From Paramacrobiotus metropolitanus (Eukaryota > Tardigrada > Eutardigrada > Parachela > Macrobiotidae), in assembly GCF_019649055.1 (NCBI RefSeq), contig NW_026570270.1, forward strand, positions 372,001 to 436,000: 64,000 nucleotides of DNA. The letters run 5' to 3'. The first letter of the stretch is position 1; each line of letters starts with the position of its first letter. The position numbers were made by a program, and so were the translations under genes. A model generated the notes under the pieces. That model was not told the origin of the DNA. It worked only from the letters and a program-made list of their open reading frames with translations, and made no database searches. Shown here in pieces: positions 1 to 13,154 of the stretch.

Positions 1-347
1 TGAGAGGGGTCATTGTAAGCGTTAAAAAATTGACCGCTACCCCCTCCCTTTAAGCACCTCCCGTTTCCTTTCGGATAGTTCAACAGATATCAGTTTTGGT
101 ATCACTGAATCCGCAATACAAAGGTACACTAGAAAAAAGCAAAACATGCGCCAAAGCGATTTACAGGAAAGTTTCTTAATTTATTTTACGCAACTGTCCA
201 CACTTGGCGCGATAACCCTGTAGTTCATGACCTTCTAGATCTGGCGTCTGTAATGGGCCAGTGGTCAAGAAGACCTTAACACTTCAACAAGGTTCTTATC
301 TAGTAAAGCAACTGTATCGCATGCGAAATCCGTTAGAGCGTTACCGG
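1..347. other. No gene recognised
   Basis: AT-rich sequence before the first supported reading frame. I see no coding signal, repeat or RNA gene here. It could hold the 3' flank of the minus-strand gene that ends at 348. Confidence 0.4.
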
Positions 348-755
348 TTAAACAATCGCAAAACTGTGAAAATTATTAGGTGGAAACTTCCTGTTGGCCT
401 TGAATGCAGCAAATGCGTTCAGATCAATGTCGGGAAACTCTTCAAGTTTTACGGCTGGGTCGAGGCGTGTCACCCTTGGATCAAAATCTGGGTGCCGTTT
501 CTGGATGCAGCACAATTTCATACAGTATCTTCTTTGTTTAGCTTCGGAAATTACATCCACCGTAACCATGAAATCTGCACCTTTCCCATAATAAGCCCCA
601 CCCCTTCCTCCGTAATAAGCTCTCTTCCCTTGACCGGTTTGAAAAATAAGGCCTCCCACAAAAAAAAGCGTTAATAAAAATGTCAAGTGCCGTAAACTGA
701 TAAGTGTACCGCAAAATCCTTCATAATAATTTAATAATTTAACGGAAAATTGCAA
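348..755 (-). CDS. Small secreted Gly/Tyr-rich, Cys-containing protein (possibly partial)
   Basis: Open minus-strand frame of 135 codons ending at a stop. A strongly hydrophobic stretch (LTFLLTLFFVGGLIF) looks like a signal peptide. It is followed by a Gly/Tyr-rich basic segment (KRAYYGGRGGAYYGKG) and then a CMKLCC cluster; the tail is rich in Asp, Phe and Pro. I do not recognise a family. The first 20 or so residues are unconvincing, and a splice acceptor (cttatcag) lies just before the hydrophobic core. The true gene may therefore begin in an upstream exon, with this as its last exon. The composition suggests a secreted basic peptide or matrix protein, but that is inference. Nothing nearby gives functional context. 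Confidence 0.45.
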   Translation of the reverse strand: MQFSVKLLNYYEGFCGTLISLRHLTFLLTLFFVGGLIFQTGQGKRAYYGGRGGAYYGKGADFMVTVDVISEAKQRRYCMKLCCIQKRHPDFDPRVTRLDPAVKLEEFPDIDLNAFAAFKANRKFPPNNFHSFAIV

Positions 756-849
756 ACGGATATAAAAAATAATGAGAATTAGCTCAGTTTTTGTTCAATG
801 ATGTTTTCATGTTCCGTATTGTGATATCTTGTAAAATTCACATTGAACA

Positions 850-990
850 AAGTCAGAAGGCGAAGGCCTAAAATTAGGAAGTGGAAGGAGAAGGAAAAGG
901 CGTAAAACTTAAAAGGAGAAGGCGAAGGAGAAGGTTTTCGGCTAGAAGGCGGAGACGAAGGAGAAGGCGGAAGGAGAAGGCGAAGGCCAC
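850..990. repeat. Purine-rich low-complexity tract
   Basis: Irregular repeats of GGAGAAGGCGAAGG-type units. The Pro/Ser-rich minus-strand reading frame across it is a by-product of base composition, not a gene. Confidence 0.7.
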
Positions 991-1391
991 TCATATAAAG
1001 CCAAAATTTTATTGCAAGCTGTGAAGGCGCATTTGAAAACGCACTAGCATGTCTTTCATTTTAGAAAACATCGACATGTTTTTACTTTTTGTTTGTGTTT
1101 TTAATTATATAATAAGATACAGTAGTTATTTCTGTATCGTTTTGAATTAAACCCTATGTGCATATCTGAGACCTGTATGCTAATGTAAAAACGTCACTGC
1201 AAACAATCCAAAGACAACTGACGAAAAAATGCTGAAAACATAGGTCAGTCTAGGATATAACTGAAAAGAATCGGACCAAGTGTGGCGATCAAAATGACGA
1301 AGCAGAAAACAAACACCTGAGGCAGAGTGTTCTCCTTTTCAAAACTTACGCAAAAAAATAGTGCACAATCGCTTTCATATTGGGTATAGCA
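991..1391. other. No gene recognised
   Basis: Spacer of ordinary AT-rich composition between the purine tract and the first 291-bp repeat copy. No coding or RNA signal seen. Confidence 0.4.
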
Positions 1392-1682
1392 CATCTAACA
1401 GGGAATGAACGGCTAGTTCACCCCTGTGCGCGAACAGAAACGGAAACTGAACGCCAACACACTGCACACTTTATCTCTCTCACATACATCACATCAAAGG
1501 CCACCGCAGCACCTTGCTGCGGGGCAAAATGGAAAAAGCATCCAGCTCAGACGACGAAATCTAGCAACTGAAGAATCTACCAGATTTAGAATCTGGTAGA
1601 TGGAGAAAAACACGGCAAAAACAGCAAAACAACCTAGCAGCCGCCTGTGCGCGGGTGAACGGAGAGGCCACTCCTCCTCACA
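1392..1682. repeat. 291-bp direct repeat, copy 1
   Basis: Reads identically to 2613-2903 (offset 1221) over all 291 positions that I aligned by eye. It contains a 12-bp perfect stem-loop (1575-1601; stem core CTACCAGATT / AATCTGGTAG, loop TAG). The two copies enclose 930 bp of GC-richer sequence. This arrangement recalls the terminal repeats of a short retroelement, but there is no TG...CA boundary, no primer-binding site after copy 1 and no polypurine tract before copy 2. A recent segmental duplication is equally possible. Confidence 0.85.
1575..1601. other. Perfect 12-bp hairpin
   Basis: ATCTACCAGATT and its reverse complement flank a TAG loop. An identical copy lies at 2796-2822 within the second direct repeat. 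It could be an RNA hairpin or a transposon-related structure; no function can be assigned from sequence. Confidence 0.7.
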
Positions 1683-2612
1683 TGCCTGCGGGTGGATCCC
1701 ATGAGGTCCTCCGAATGCATCGCGCGGCGTCGCGAACTCCCCTCCATGTCTTCCCGGGCGTCCTTGCTGCCCATTGGGGCTTTAAGCCTCAGCTCGTCCG
1801 TCCACACAGCCGATGCGCATCCTTCACACTGCAGGCACGGGCCGTGCCTGCGGTTCTGGAAAAGCGGACACATACAGTGTAAGCACCTTGCTTAACGCAC
1901 CTTCGCGTAAAAACTGTATCCGCTGACGTCACCGGTGCCTGCGGTACTGGATAGACGTCACATACGGCTGGCTTCACATCGGCTCGGCTCACGGTACGCT
2001 TTGGTTCGGCTCGACTCCGGTCCACTTTGACCTGCTTTGCCTTGTCTGGGTCACTGCACTGGCTGCGACGAAAGATGGCGTCCAACCCGGAACTGGGTAA
2101 ATTTCATTGTTTCTGCTGTACGGAAAGGTCACTTTCTGAGGAAAATCGAGCAGGGGTTTGCGGCATTGGAACGCTGGTGACCCTGCAAACACCAAAAATA
2201 CGCTTCTTCGGTGGGGAAATTCCGCTGCATCCGTCCGGGAAAGGTCGTCATTCCAGGTAAAACGGGCAGGGGTTTGGGGCATTCAGACACTGGTGACCCT
2301 GTGGGGCAGCTCACTGGCACTTCTGCGATGGCAGGGTTCACGTGGGCTTCGGTGAATGGCAGTCCTGGAGCTGCTACGGACTGGAGTTGGCCTTGTCGTC
2401 GCTGGCTGCTGCTGACATCATCCTTCACGTCCTTCCTCAGTCTCCCTCACCGCGCTTCGGTGATATTCCTCCGGCCTCCGGCGGGGGTCATTCCTCCCGT
2501 CCATCGTCGTATCCGGGGATGCCGCTTCGGCAAAGTGAACTTTCACTGGGGGCTGCAGGGGCTCGCACTTGGGGCTCGAAAGGGTGCACATGGTTCTTCC
2601 GAGATCTGCTAC
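1683..2612. repeat. GC-rich spacer with imperfect tandem repeats of about 112 bp
   Basis: This stretch lies between the two 291-bp repeats. It holds partial internal duplications: a segment with GGAAAGGTC...GCAGGGGTTTG...CTGGTGACCCTG near 2124-2196 recurs near 2237-2309, and GTGCCTGCGGT(T/A)CTGG occurs near 1850 and 1940. Overlapping reading frames occur on both strands because of the GC content, but none looks like a protein family. I regard it as non-coding repeat sequence, possibly the interior of a non-autonomous element. Confidence 0.55.
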
Positions 2613-2903
2613 CATCTAACAGGGAATGAACGGCTAGTTCACCCCTGTGCGCGAACAGAAACGGAAACTGAACGCCAACACACTGCACACTTTATCTCTC
2701 TCACATACATCACATCAAAGGCCACCGCAGCACCTTGCTGCGGGGCAAAATGGAAAAAGCATCCAGCTCAGACGACGAAATCTAGCAACTGAAGAATCTA
2801 CCAGATTTAGAATCTGGTAGATGGAGAAAAACACGGCAAAAACAGCAAAACAACCTAGCAGCCGCCTGTGCGCGGGTGAACGGAGAGGCCACTCCTCCTC
2901 ACA
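2613..2903. repeat. 291-bp direct repeat, copy 2
   Basis: Second copy of the repeat at 1392-1682. It ends about 70 bp before the TATA box of the knottin gene, so it forms the upstream flank of that promoter. The identity between copies implies a recent event or gene conversion. Confidence 0.85.
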
Positions 2904-2974
2904 CACAGAAAAGCGGATGCGACTGACCGCTACGCGTAGCTTTTTGCCGTCTCATCACGGATTCTGCATGCCTG

Positions 2975-2982
2975 TATAAAAG
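2975..2982 (+). promoter_or_regulatory. TATA box of the 3.1-kb knottin gene
   Basis: TATAAAAG lies 125 bases upstream of the start codon at 3100. An initiator-like region follows about 30 bases on (tagcatattctgcc). The position fits a short 5' UTR. Confidence 0.6.
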
Positions 2983-3099
2983 ATCGGTGCATCCAGAAGC
3001 TAGCATATTCTGCCAAAGCTCGGACCGTGAAAAACAAAACTTTATAGATTTTAATAGTTTTGTGAGTTTAGTTAACTTTCCTACAAAATCTCGTTTACC

Positions 3100-3834
3100 A
3101 TGAAGGTTTTCATCTTGTGCGTCGCTGGTATCGTCGTTCTATGCGCTTCGGTAAGAATTCTCATTTTTACTGCAGTGACCTTTCCTGTCTCAGATTTTAA
3201 TTATATTTATTTTTTCTTGTTTTTCGAAATGCTTCACATGCTTCTTGTTTTTATAAATTTGGTGAGTGACTTTTCCTTCTTTAAATTTCGTTTCTAAAAA
3301 ACATTTCTTCTTGTTTTACTAAATAGTCCATATGCTACTTTTTTACCAATATAGAGTGACCTTTCCTTTCCTTAAATGTATTCTTTTCTAAATACTCCTT
3401 ATCTGCTATTCGGATTTCGGCAAATGCGATACGTACTCTGTACTCATTTATTTCCGTTGTACTGTGCAGACAGTGCAGGCGACTTTACATACTGCACTTT
3501 AACATATTTATTTTATAATCATCCTTATAAATTTCTCTAGATGAGCGCCTCCGATGCGGCTGACCATCCGGAGCCCAAAGCGCACGCCGCCGTCGTGCAC
3601 AAGACCGAGGCAAAGCATTCAGCACCCGTCGTCCATCGGACCGTTGTCGAGAAACCACGCGTTATTCGCACCGAAGCCAGACCTATTATCCGGCCAGCGG
3701 GCCGTCCCCACGGACACCCGGTCATCGTGCGCGGACCGGGCTGTGAGCTGATCCTGGAGAATAACGTGTGCAATTTCCATAATCGGCGCTGCTGCGGTCC
3801 GTTAGTTTGTAACCAGGGTTTCTGCACCTTTTGA
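3100..3834 (+). CDS. Secreted inhibitor-cystine-knot (knottin-like) protein
   Basis: Two exons, 3100-3150 and 3541-3834, joined in phase 0 across a GTAAG...CTCTAG intron, encode 114 residues. Exon 1 is almost exactly a signal peptide (MKVFILCVAGIVVLCAS). The middle is a His/Pro/Val/Arg-rich propeptide-like linker. The last 31 residues hold six cysteines spaced C-x8-C-x6-CC-x4-C-x4-C, the classic order of an inhibitor cystine knot. ICK folds serve as enzyme inhibitors, antimicrobial peptides, channel ligands or signalling peptides, and sequence alone does not choose among them. A minus-strand gene at 18.3 kb has identical cysteine spacing and the same CNQ-x2-CTF ending, so the two are paralogues. 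A TATA box lies upstream. Exon boundaries are well supported by the shared structure. Confidence 0.85.
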
Positions 3835-4525
3835 TCCAACGCATATTCGGCTTTTCCTTTAACGACTAAATGCATGTCATCAGAAGGGTTTTGATTGGTA
3901 ACGCAACTGGTTCTTGTTGGTGGATAATTTACAACCATCGAAGTAAAAAAAAGTTGATGTGTTTTCTCTTGAAACGATTATACAGCTTGTTCGTCCAAAG
4001 TTCTTGATCTGTGTTTTATAAAACAGCAATATCTGACATCAGCCAGTATTAAGCATTTTTGGAAATATATGCGTAATAAAAAGTACATTAATTTACGATA
4101 AAACTTTACCAAGAGGAATCTTAAATTTAAAAATTGTGTTTTGATTCACATAGTTTACCATCGAAGGTTTAAATCATCTTGCGGGAAAATTAGGTTATAT
4201 ATCATTTTATATCATACTTATAAACTGTGAAGTAGAAGCCGAATGCAAATTGTCATTTTGCAATGCAGTCATTATGCAGTCATTTAGCCAAAAAAATGTG
4301 AAGTGAATCTTTTAGACACTGTAAAGTGAACCTTTATTGATTATTTTCGCGGATCTTTGAACATGTGAAAAAATCTGCGAGGTCATAATTCCAAACCAGT
4401 TAAATAACCACCCGACCCCTTCTAATAACCATGATACCGCATATTTCTCGAGATATTTCATGCAGTGGTTGAACTGAAAAAAATTATTTGTCGATATGGC
4501 GACCTGGACTGAAAAGGTCAAACAT
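3835..4525. other. Intergenic, convergent 3' flanks
   Basis: AT-rich spacer between the knottin gene and the 3' end of the minus-strand protease gene. Nothing else recognised. Confidence 0.5.
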
Positions 4526-6500
<1,975 letters not shown>

Positions 6501-6581
6501 TATGGCAACGTTTGTTAAAAGTTGATAGTAAAGAACAGCTGGCCCCCACTAATGACACTCCAATCTGCATGTCACAAGACC

Positions 6582-6589
6582 GTTTTATA
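6582..6589 (-). promoter_or_regulatory. TATA box of the protease gene
   Basis: On the minus strand this reads TATAAAAC, 82 bases upstream of the start codon at 6500, a plausible core promoter position for a short 5' UTR. Confidence 0.55.
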
Positions 6590-7889
6590 CGTTTCACGGG
6601 CATTGTTGTTCGCCCTATGGTAGCGGCCGATAGTTGCTGTTGGGTGCAGGTTTTTTCCTGGAGTCAGGTGTTTTGCAGGGAGTACTTACCAGGTCCTCAT
6701 GTCGTCCACTGGGCGCTTCGTGATGTCGGGCTGCTGGCGCGTGGTGAATTTCGATCGGCTGCGTGAGGGTCAGGTCAGCCGCATCGGCAGTTTTTTTCCT
6801 GGGATGGGTCAGCTAAGTGGTTTGTTGTTGGAGTGCGCCAAAACGAGACGACAAGAGCGGCCGTGAATCACGCGGTCCCAAGTATTAATTGTGATTTCTG
6901 CTTGCCTAATCAAGGCGCCGGTCTCCTAACGTTAACAATTTACTTATGCATAGTGGTACTGTGCTTCCCAGCCGGTTTTGAAGTACTGCTGGTGTATCTG
7001 TATGTAAACCTAAATGTACTGTAATGTTTGATCATTACAGGTGTCACACTGGAAAAGTTATCAGAATGTGTATCAAAAACCGTTACCAGCAAAGCGATAA
7101 TGCATTTCATTAGCTGCTGATTGTAAGCCTTTCTTAACGTGCGATTGGATTCTTAATCACAAATTTTTTGGAGTCAGTACTTTATAATTGTTTCCCGGAC
7201 TGTAACGTTCTAATATTAACACGTTCGGTCGTACCACAAGCCGGGAATTTTTGCGTTAGCTGACGGTGTGAATAGGTACAGCGTACTGAAAGTAAAATAC
7301 AGGTACCCGTCGGATACGGGGTTTTGCTTTCTTTAGCAGCAGAATTATGGTATGAGTATTATTGATAGTCTTCGTGTACGTAATAGTTAACTGCAGGATT
7401 GAATTCCATATGGGGCACAATCAATTCGATATAATTTTATGTGTTGTGTGTATCTGTACTATGTACATACTACGACCGGGTTTAATGCAGTTGAGGGCAT
7501 TACAGTATTAACATTAGCTTTTTTTTAAAAATTAAGGGGCCAACGCGGTTACAGTTTGAAATAATCATATCTAATGTATATTAATCATATCAGTTAATTT
7601 CGAATTACTGCTAGCTGTATACTCTGTAAAAGACACCAACTCCACCTAATGCAACTCAAAATTCAGAATTTTATTGCCGAAAAAGAATTTAAAAGACAAA
7701 ATTAATAACGAGAATAGAAACATGCAAATACCAGAATATCCGGCAACGAACACAATATCCATCATCATAAAATCACGATATAAAAAGTCCAACAGTAAAA
7801 AATTGCAAACCCGTATAAAAAAGTCATCTAACAAAAATCTGTTAGGCTGACTAATTGGAGCAAAACCACGCCCAGAACATTCACCGAAT
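6590..7889. other. No gene recognised
   Basis: Upstream flank of the protease gene followed by AT-rich sequence. Hydrophobic minus-strand frames near 7650-7830 come from a T-rich composition and have no supporting start or splice context. Confidence 0.45.
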
Positions 7890-9768
7890 CTACGATGACA
7901 ACCAGCGCGTCACGCCGTGGTGAACACGAAAGTATTTATCCGCATACTCCGATGACACCTGCTCGGACATGGTCTGAATATGGCCAATACGAATATAATC
8001 CGAGGTATTGGTCTCCTGGGCATACAGGTCATAGATGATACTCCCGGCGGGAATGGGCTTCAGATCCAACCGGAAATCCTGCTGACTATTGGGATCGATA
8101 TCAAACTGGTGGTTGGGCTCCAGCCGGAACGTGTACGGCGCCTTAATCGGCTGCTGCACCACCGTCCCGTTCTGATAGATTCCGCAGGCTTCATACACGG
8201 CGATGGTCAGCGGAAAAGTCTCCGGGCGCAGCGGCGGCGGTTCCAGCTGGTTCACCGCCCCCAGGAAGCCGGCGACGGTGATGTTCCGGGGGAAGGGCAG
8301 GATGCCGCTGGCCGGGAAGACCAGGAGGTTCTGGATGTGGCGCATGAAGAAGTTGCGGTTGGGCATCTGGCCGATGATGTCGTAGCCGGCGACCATACCT
8401 TGGGAGAAGTTGCCGCTGATGGGCCACTTGAAGGAGGCAAAGGGCGCGAAGTTGTCCGTGTAGGTGGGGGGTGGGGAGTACCCGAGGGTTAGTAGGCGGG
8501 AGATGCCGTGGATCTCCTGGTTGGGGCCGAAGAGGCCGGTGTAGGTGGAGTTGTCGTTTATCTTCATCATCGCCTGTACACGTAATGACTATGAAGATGG
8601 TATAAAATTAAAAGTCGCCGTAAGCGAGCATGAGTCACCTTCTGACCGGCTTTATGCATACAGCCGAGACACCCCTTATTATACAATTTGACCAAGGAAG
8701 CTGTGGTTTTGTAATTGTGCATTGTATCAGTATGTAGTACATCTATATGCGTAGATTCATGGTAGTATTCTGTATCAAATCTTGTGAAATCAGTATGCAA
8801 TCAAGTAAGATGTCAAAAAATCTGGCAAAATAATTGCTACAGCACCTAGCGTCTCGATGGTCATCAAGATGACCAGATGTTATGTGTATTTGATTTACGA
8901 CAGTTTAAAACTAAATGGCAACAGCCATGGTGACAATGCGTTTACAACGCAATAACGGTTTAAATGTGGCGCAAAATGCGACATATTACACTGAGTATAT
9001 AGTGCAGGTAGTTGCTGCTGAAGTGATTATAATTAATTTTTATTCAGAACACTGGAATAGTAAAATCCAGTTAATGACCTGTTTCTATGATAAATGGTTA
9101 ATAAGGTTTTGGTGCAAATATTGATTGCTGTAGCAATATTATGGTAAAAACATGATTTTTAACGTCCTGATAATGCCGTGTAATTAATGATCGGGAACGA
9201 TAATGCATGTACCGGTACGTAAAGATCAAAATAACGATGTACGCAGGTGTAATTTACATGTTTAATGCACATTATAACAGTACTTGAATTAATTTGCTAT
9301 AATAATTCGAGCGAATTGTGCCGTGTGCCGCACGTAAAGATAAAAGACAATATCGGACACTTCACTTACCTTATAAGCCGTTCCATGCGGGCAGATGACC
9401 TTTGTATGCGGAACCGTATTCTCATCACCCAGCTGCGTAAAAATCGGCACCAGTGTCCTATTATAATCAGCAAATTCATCGATAAATTGTGGTATACTGT
9501 AATTATTCGTCGGTAGATTATTCCAGTCGTGCTTCATCGACAGGATTTTATCCCAGATAATGTCGATTTTGTCCATATAAGGGAGCGACAGGAAGTTGAG
9601 CGGCAGCGTCCCGGTTCCCGGTCCATTCAGCCCGTCGCTGCCCGTCGGGCCACCGGGCGGCGCCACGGTCGTGTCATAGCTGGGATAATGGGATTGCGCC
9701 CGGACGACACCGCGCAAGGGGCACTGTTCGTACACCACTAAAATCAGCACGACATACAGGGAACGCAT
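7890..9768 (-). CDS. Secreted glycoprotein of unknown family
   Basis: Two exons, 9768-9370 and 8573-7890, join in phase 0 across a GTAAGT...TACAG intron and encode 360 residues. I chose ATG 9768 over ATG 9795 because a TATA-like site at 9827-9834 would place transcription start almost on the upstream ATG. The N-terminus (MRSLYVVLILVVYEQ) is a signal peptide. A Pro/Gly-rich linker follows, then a helical segment. Exon 2 is rich in Phe, Pro and Asn, with possible N-glycosylation sites NST, NFS, NIT, NGT and NTS. Cysteines are few. I recognise no family. Codon usage on this strand is coherent and the high-GC exon 2 produces many overlapping shadow frames. It is likely a real extracellular protein of unknown role. 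Confidence 0.75.
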
Positions 9769-9826
9769 GACGACTGACACGAAGTGCGAGAACATTTCTG
9801 CGTGGCATTAGCGACGCACTTGGCGT

Positions 9827-9834
9827 TACTTATA
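9827..9834 (-). promoter_or_regulatory. TATA-like box of the 7.9-9.8-kb gene
   Basis: TATAAGTA on the minus strand, about 60 bases upstream of the preferred start codon at 9768. Confidence 0.4.
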
Positions 9835-12102
9835 CGAACCGCAATCGCCAGCGGCAATTGTTTTGCTCCCAGACGTGTTAACTGTATCGGTACCGTTATG
9901 TATCTAGGCGGTCTATAAATTGCAACAATTAAAGCAACAAAGTAACGGATACAGTGTTACGTAGAGATGCAATAAATTTAAACAAACTTCAAATAAATTT
10001 AATTTAATTGTTGTGTTACAGAGCTCACAGTGTGTGTATCAGCGTTGTTACGTCGCAATTGCCACAAAATTCCAATGGATACATTAAAGGCTAAACGTAA
10101 TAATTTATAAAATTGTTATTCTGGCGCCGGTTCACAGCGTGCTGCGTACAGTATCCTTCACTATATTGCGGTTGTAAGGTTGACACGTCGTAAATTAAGT
10201 TAACCGAAGAGTGCGCGGATGTTGTGAGTTTTTGCGCTGTAGCTATTTTTTATGGGATGACATAATTAGCAAATTGTTACACTTCATATTTATATACATT
10301 TAAAATTGCAAATGTCTCATAAACGCCACAAGCGGTCGAATGGCAGCACCTGAAGGACACCTGACCCATGCCATGCTAGCTGCAACGCAGGACAGTTAAT
10401 TACAAAGCACACTGTTCAAGAATGTGGTGCTACATGGCGAAGATTTGGTAACATGAAGATGATAACGCTAGTTTGCGTGCCAAGAGCAAATTGGACAATA
10501 TCTGTTATGATTCGGTAATGAAATCCAGTAAATAATGCAGCAGCGGCCGTGTTTACGAATTATTACTGTAACGTTTGTACAAGCATTTTCCGTAATTTCT
10601 ATTGCATTAAATCAGCGATATTACGTTAAACTCCATACTACGGCGCGCTGCATGCCACACGATTTATATACGCTCTACATGCATTTTACAGAGGCCGATG
10701 TTTGCCAAATATCGATTTAAAATTTATTAACTATTTATAAAATAAATTATGAATTATAAATATCGTATAAATTAATCGTATAAATTATGAAATACTAAAT
10801 TATGAAATTATCTTATAAATTATGAATACTAACTTTTCTCCTTTGTGATAATTATCTTAAATCTTGATAGGAGTAAATTCGTCACTGTGGCAGAGGAAGT
10901 GCAGTCGCAATCGCTCATAGGGCAAAACACGCGCTGTCTGTGCCTGTACGGTAGAAATTACGGAAGAACTTGTAAATCGAGATTTTTCTCTATCGTGTGC
11001 TCAAATTTCATAACGTTAAACTACAAATTTTATTGATAAACGATTGCCGAAAGCAAATAAAAACGTTGCATTTGGTTACTAATGCCTTGCACGTTGCAAG
11101 CCTTGTCAGAAACTCTTAATTTTTATGGCTATTTTATCTGTATATGCAGTTAAATTTACCGGTTACCGGTGTGTGGAGAGGATGTGCGTATTAAAAACGG
11201 CGCTTAAAAGGTTACTCGTAGGCATCGCTTTGTTCGTGTGAACAAGGATGCCACTGTAGAATGCGTAAAAGACACCGTGTACAGTAATGCATTGTGCAAC
11301 CATAATAAAAGCTGAGTCATGACGACCCCCTGAGAGCAGTTAAAAAACCACAATGATAACGGTAATTGCTGTACCCGTCAGCCATCACTCGCTTTAAGTC
11401 GCTTACTAGCTGTTACCGCCTATAAATTATTTTTTTGTTGACGGCATACTTCAGTATCTATAGATATACAAAAATCAAGTATGTAATTATAAAACAACAC
11501 TTCTTCTAAATTCGGTTCACATAATGTTACATGATCATGTAACGAACCCTACAAAAACTTTATGAACAACGAGTGAATACATGGTATTGTGATACTGATT
11601 ACTTATATAAAGATGGTCATTAAGGCATTAATTTTGCATAACCGTTTCAAATTGAGAGCTGCACTGGCTTATTATCTTTGTTTTGCCAATTAAAGTCTCG
11701 CGTAACTAGTAATAAACAACTGAATGCTGCCTTTTGAGCAATGTATTACACAATATTCTGACGCACTCTTTTCCTTTGTATAACCACAAAACTGTTTCGG
11801 CTTGGTGATTCAGCTTGCCGACACTTCGCACGACTGTCTTCAGGCCTGCATGTACAGGTGCGTGCATATACGAGAGGAACCGACAGAAACAAATGAAATC
11901 GGTTCCGTAAACGACGGTGACCTTTCCTGCAGCTCATAGTGGACGCGTGAAAATATCCTTTTTGCCGTAGGACTTCTATACTGTGGTTTCATCTGACCGG
12001 CCTTACAACAAAACTGTAGCGTTTTTGTACAATTAATACGCCTTCTTTTAGTACGTTTACAAATGGCTGCACCGCCTTTGACATATTCTACAAGGATTTT
12101 CA
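9835..12102. other. Long gene-poor stretch
   Basis: About 2.3 kb of AT-rich sequence. Short AT repeats (aaattatgaa/taaattatga units) occur near 10730-10840. A minus-strand frame near 11840-12103 has a few cysteines and basic residues but no signal peptide, splice partner or family, so I do not call it. Confidence 0.45.
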
Positions 12103-12134
12103 TTAGGTTTTTAGGTTTAAACCTAAAAACCTAA
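12103..12134. repeat. 32-bp perfect palindrome of TTAGGTTT units
   Basis: Two TTAGGTTT units run directly into their reverse complement (AAACCTAA twice) with no spacer. This gives a perfect 16+16 inverted repeat able to form a cruciform. The unit resembles telomere-type G/T repeats. It lies in the 3' flank of the gene ending at 12445. Confidence 0.85.
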
Positions 12135-12444
12135 ACCTACTGTACCATGGTACTTAACGTTGGTGGTGCAGATATAACCGAAAAGTTCGATTTACTGGAG
12201 TATGACTAAGTCTGCACAGTTTTTTACGCATTTTAATCAAGTGTAAAAGTATAGCTACGGTAGTTCCCGAGATGCGTGCAACGCCGAGGAAACTAGACGA
12301 TTTAAAAAAGTATTAAGTAGTACACATATAAATAGAAATTAAAATGACGGGATATCGAGTCAATCAGAAACTCCGTCCTGGTCTTTTTGTAGTGTCATAC
12401 AGGGAGCGGGTAATACCGGAGTTTTAATGCCCGGACAAGAACGC

Positions 12445-13138
12445 CTAGGAGACAGTGCATTTTGACTTCTTCTTGACCTCCAACGGTGACGTCTCGTGTG
12501 CATGAATTTCGTGCAATTTGTTCGTTATCCATCCAGAATGGCCGATTTCGTCTTTGACATATCTGTAAGGAGCACACGTCACAAAAACTGCTTCGATTCC
12601 AACACTTTCTTAGAACAACAGGAGTACTTAAGGTTGGCACGTATGCATCACTAGGGTAAGAATGCAAGTAGGGTATTCTACTCGAGTTTTTCTGGCAAAG
12701 TGAAGCCAATAGTCAAATGCAAAGTTTAGGCTATGTAAAAAACTTATTTTTGAAAAGTTTCAAGCAACTCCAACTGGAATACGTGGGTGATCGACTGTTC
12801 ATAATATGTAGCTGAAGTGGTTGGTTGCTAAACATAGCTGAAGTGCTATACGCGTAAAGCATTAATCACGCTCACCCCAGAATTTTCTCCGAATTGGAAC
12901 TGTCGACTTCCGCCGACTTCAATTCCTTCTCCATTTTCTTGTTGTCGTGCTTGAACTTGTTGTGGAGATAGAGCGCCATCCGTAGCTGGCACTCTTCGGA
13001 CATGGGGAAGCCGCAGGTGCACTGGTGCGTCTTCTTGTTGCATTCCCAGCAGTCCACTTCTTTGGTCTTGGTGGAGTGGACAAAGGTCACCGACAGCGCA
13101 GCCAAAAGGCCGCTGGCCAGAATGAAGAATGCGTACAT
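12445..13138 (-). CDS. Small secreted Cys-containing protein, paralogue A
   Basis: Two exons, 13138-12876 and 12562-12445, join in phase 2 (donor GTGAGC, acceptor TTACAG) and encode 126 residues. Residues 1-22 are a signal peptide (MYAFFILASG start). Next is a conserved module with C-x2-C-x6-C-x-C-x7-C spacing around CTCGFPMSEEC, then a Lys/Glu-rich helix. The short last exon encodes a conserved tail containing KDEIGHSGW and ending KSKCTVS. Paralogue B at 14408-15132 matches in both exons, and most differences in the tail are silent, which shows that the tail is translated. The family is unknown to me. Similarity to B stops about 20 bp upstream of the ATG, where a receptor-gene fragment begins, so this copy seems to have lost its original promoter. 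Confidence 0.8.
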
Positions 13139-13154
13139 CGTTGCTTTCAGTGGA

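Noticed and set aside
1655-2792. Overlapping GC-rich ORFs on both strands
   Set aside because: Mutually overlapping, without motifs, and partly inside an identical direct repeat.
1392-2903. LTR retrotransposon
   Set aside because: The repeats lack TG...CA ends, primer-binding site and polypurine tract, and no gag or pol is present.
7980-8492. 170-codon plus-strand ORF
   Set aside because: Antisense shadow of the spliced minus-strand secreted-protein gene, whose signal peptide, introns and TATA box are coherent.
11840-12103. Minus-strand basic ORF with Cys pairs
   Set aside because: No signal peptide, promoter or paralogue; lies in a gene-poor stretch and ends at the palindrome.
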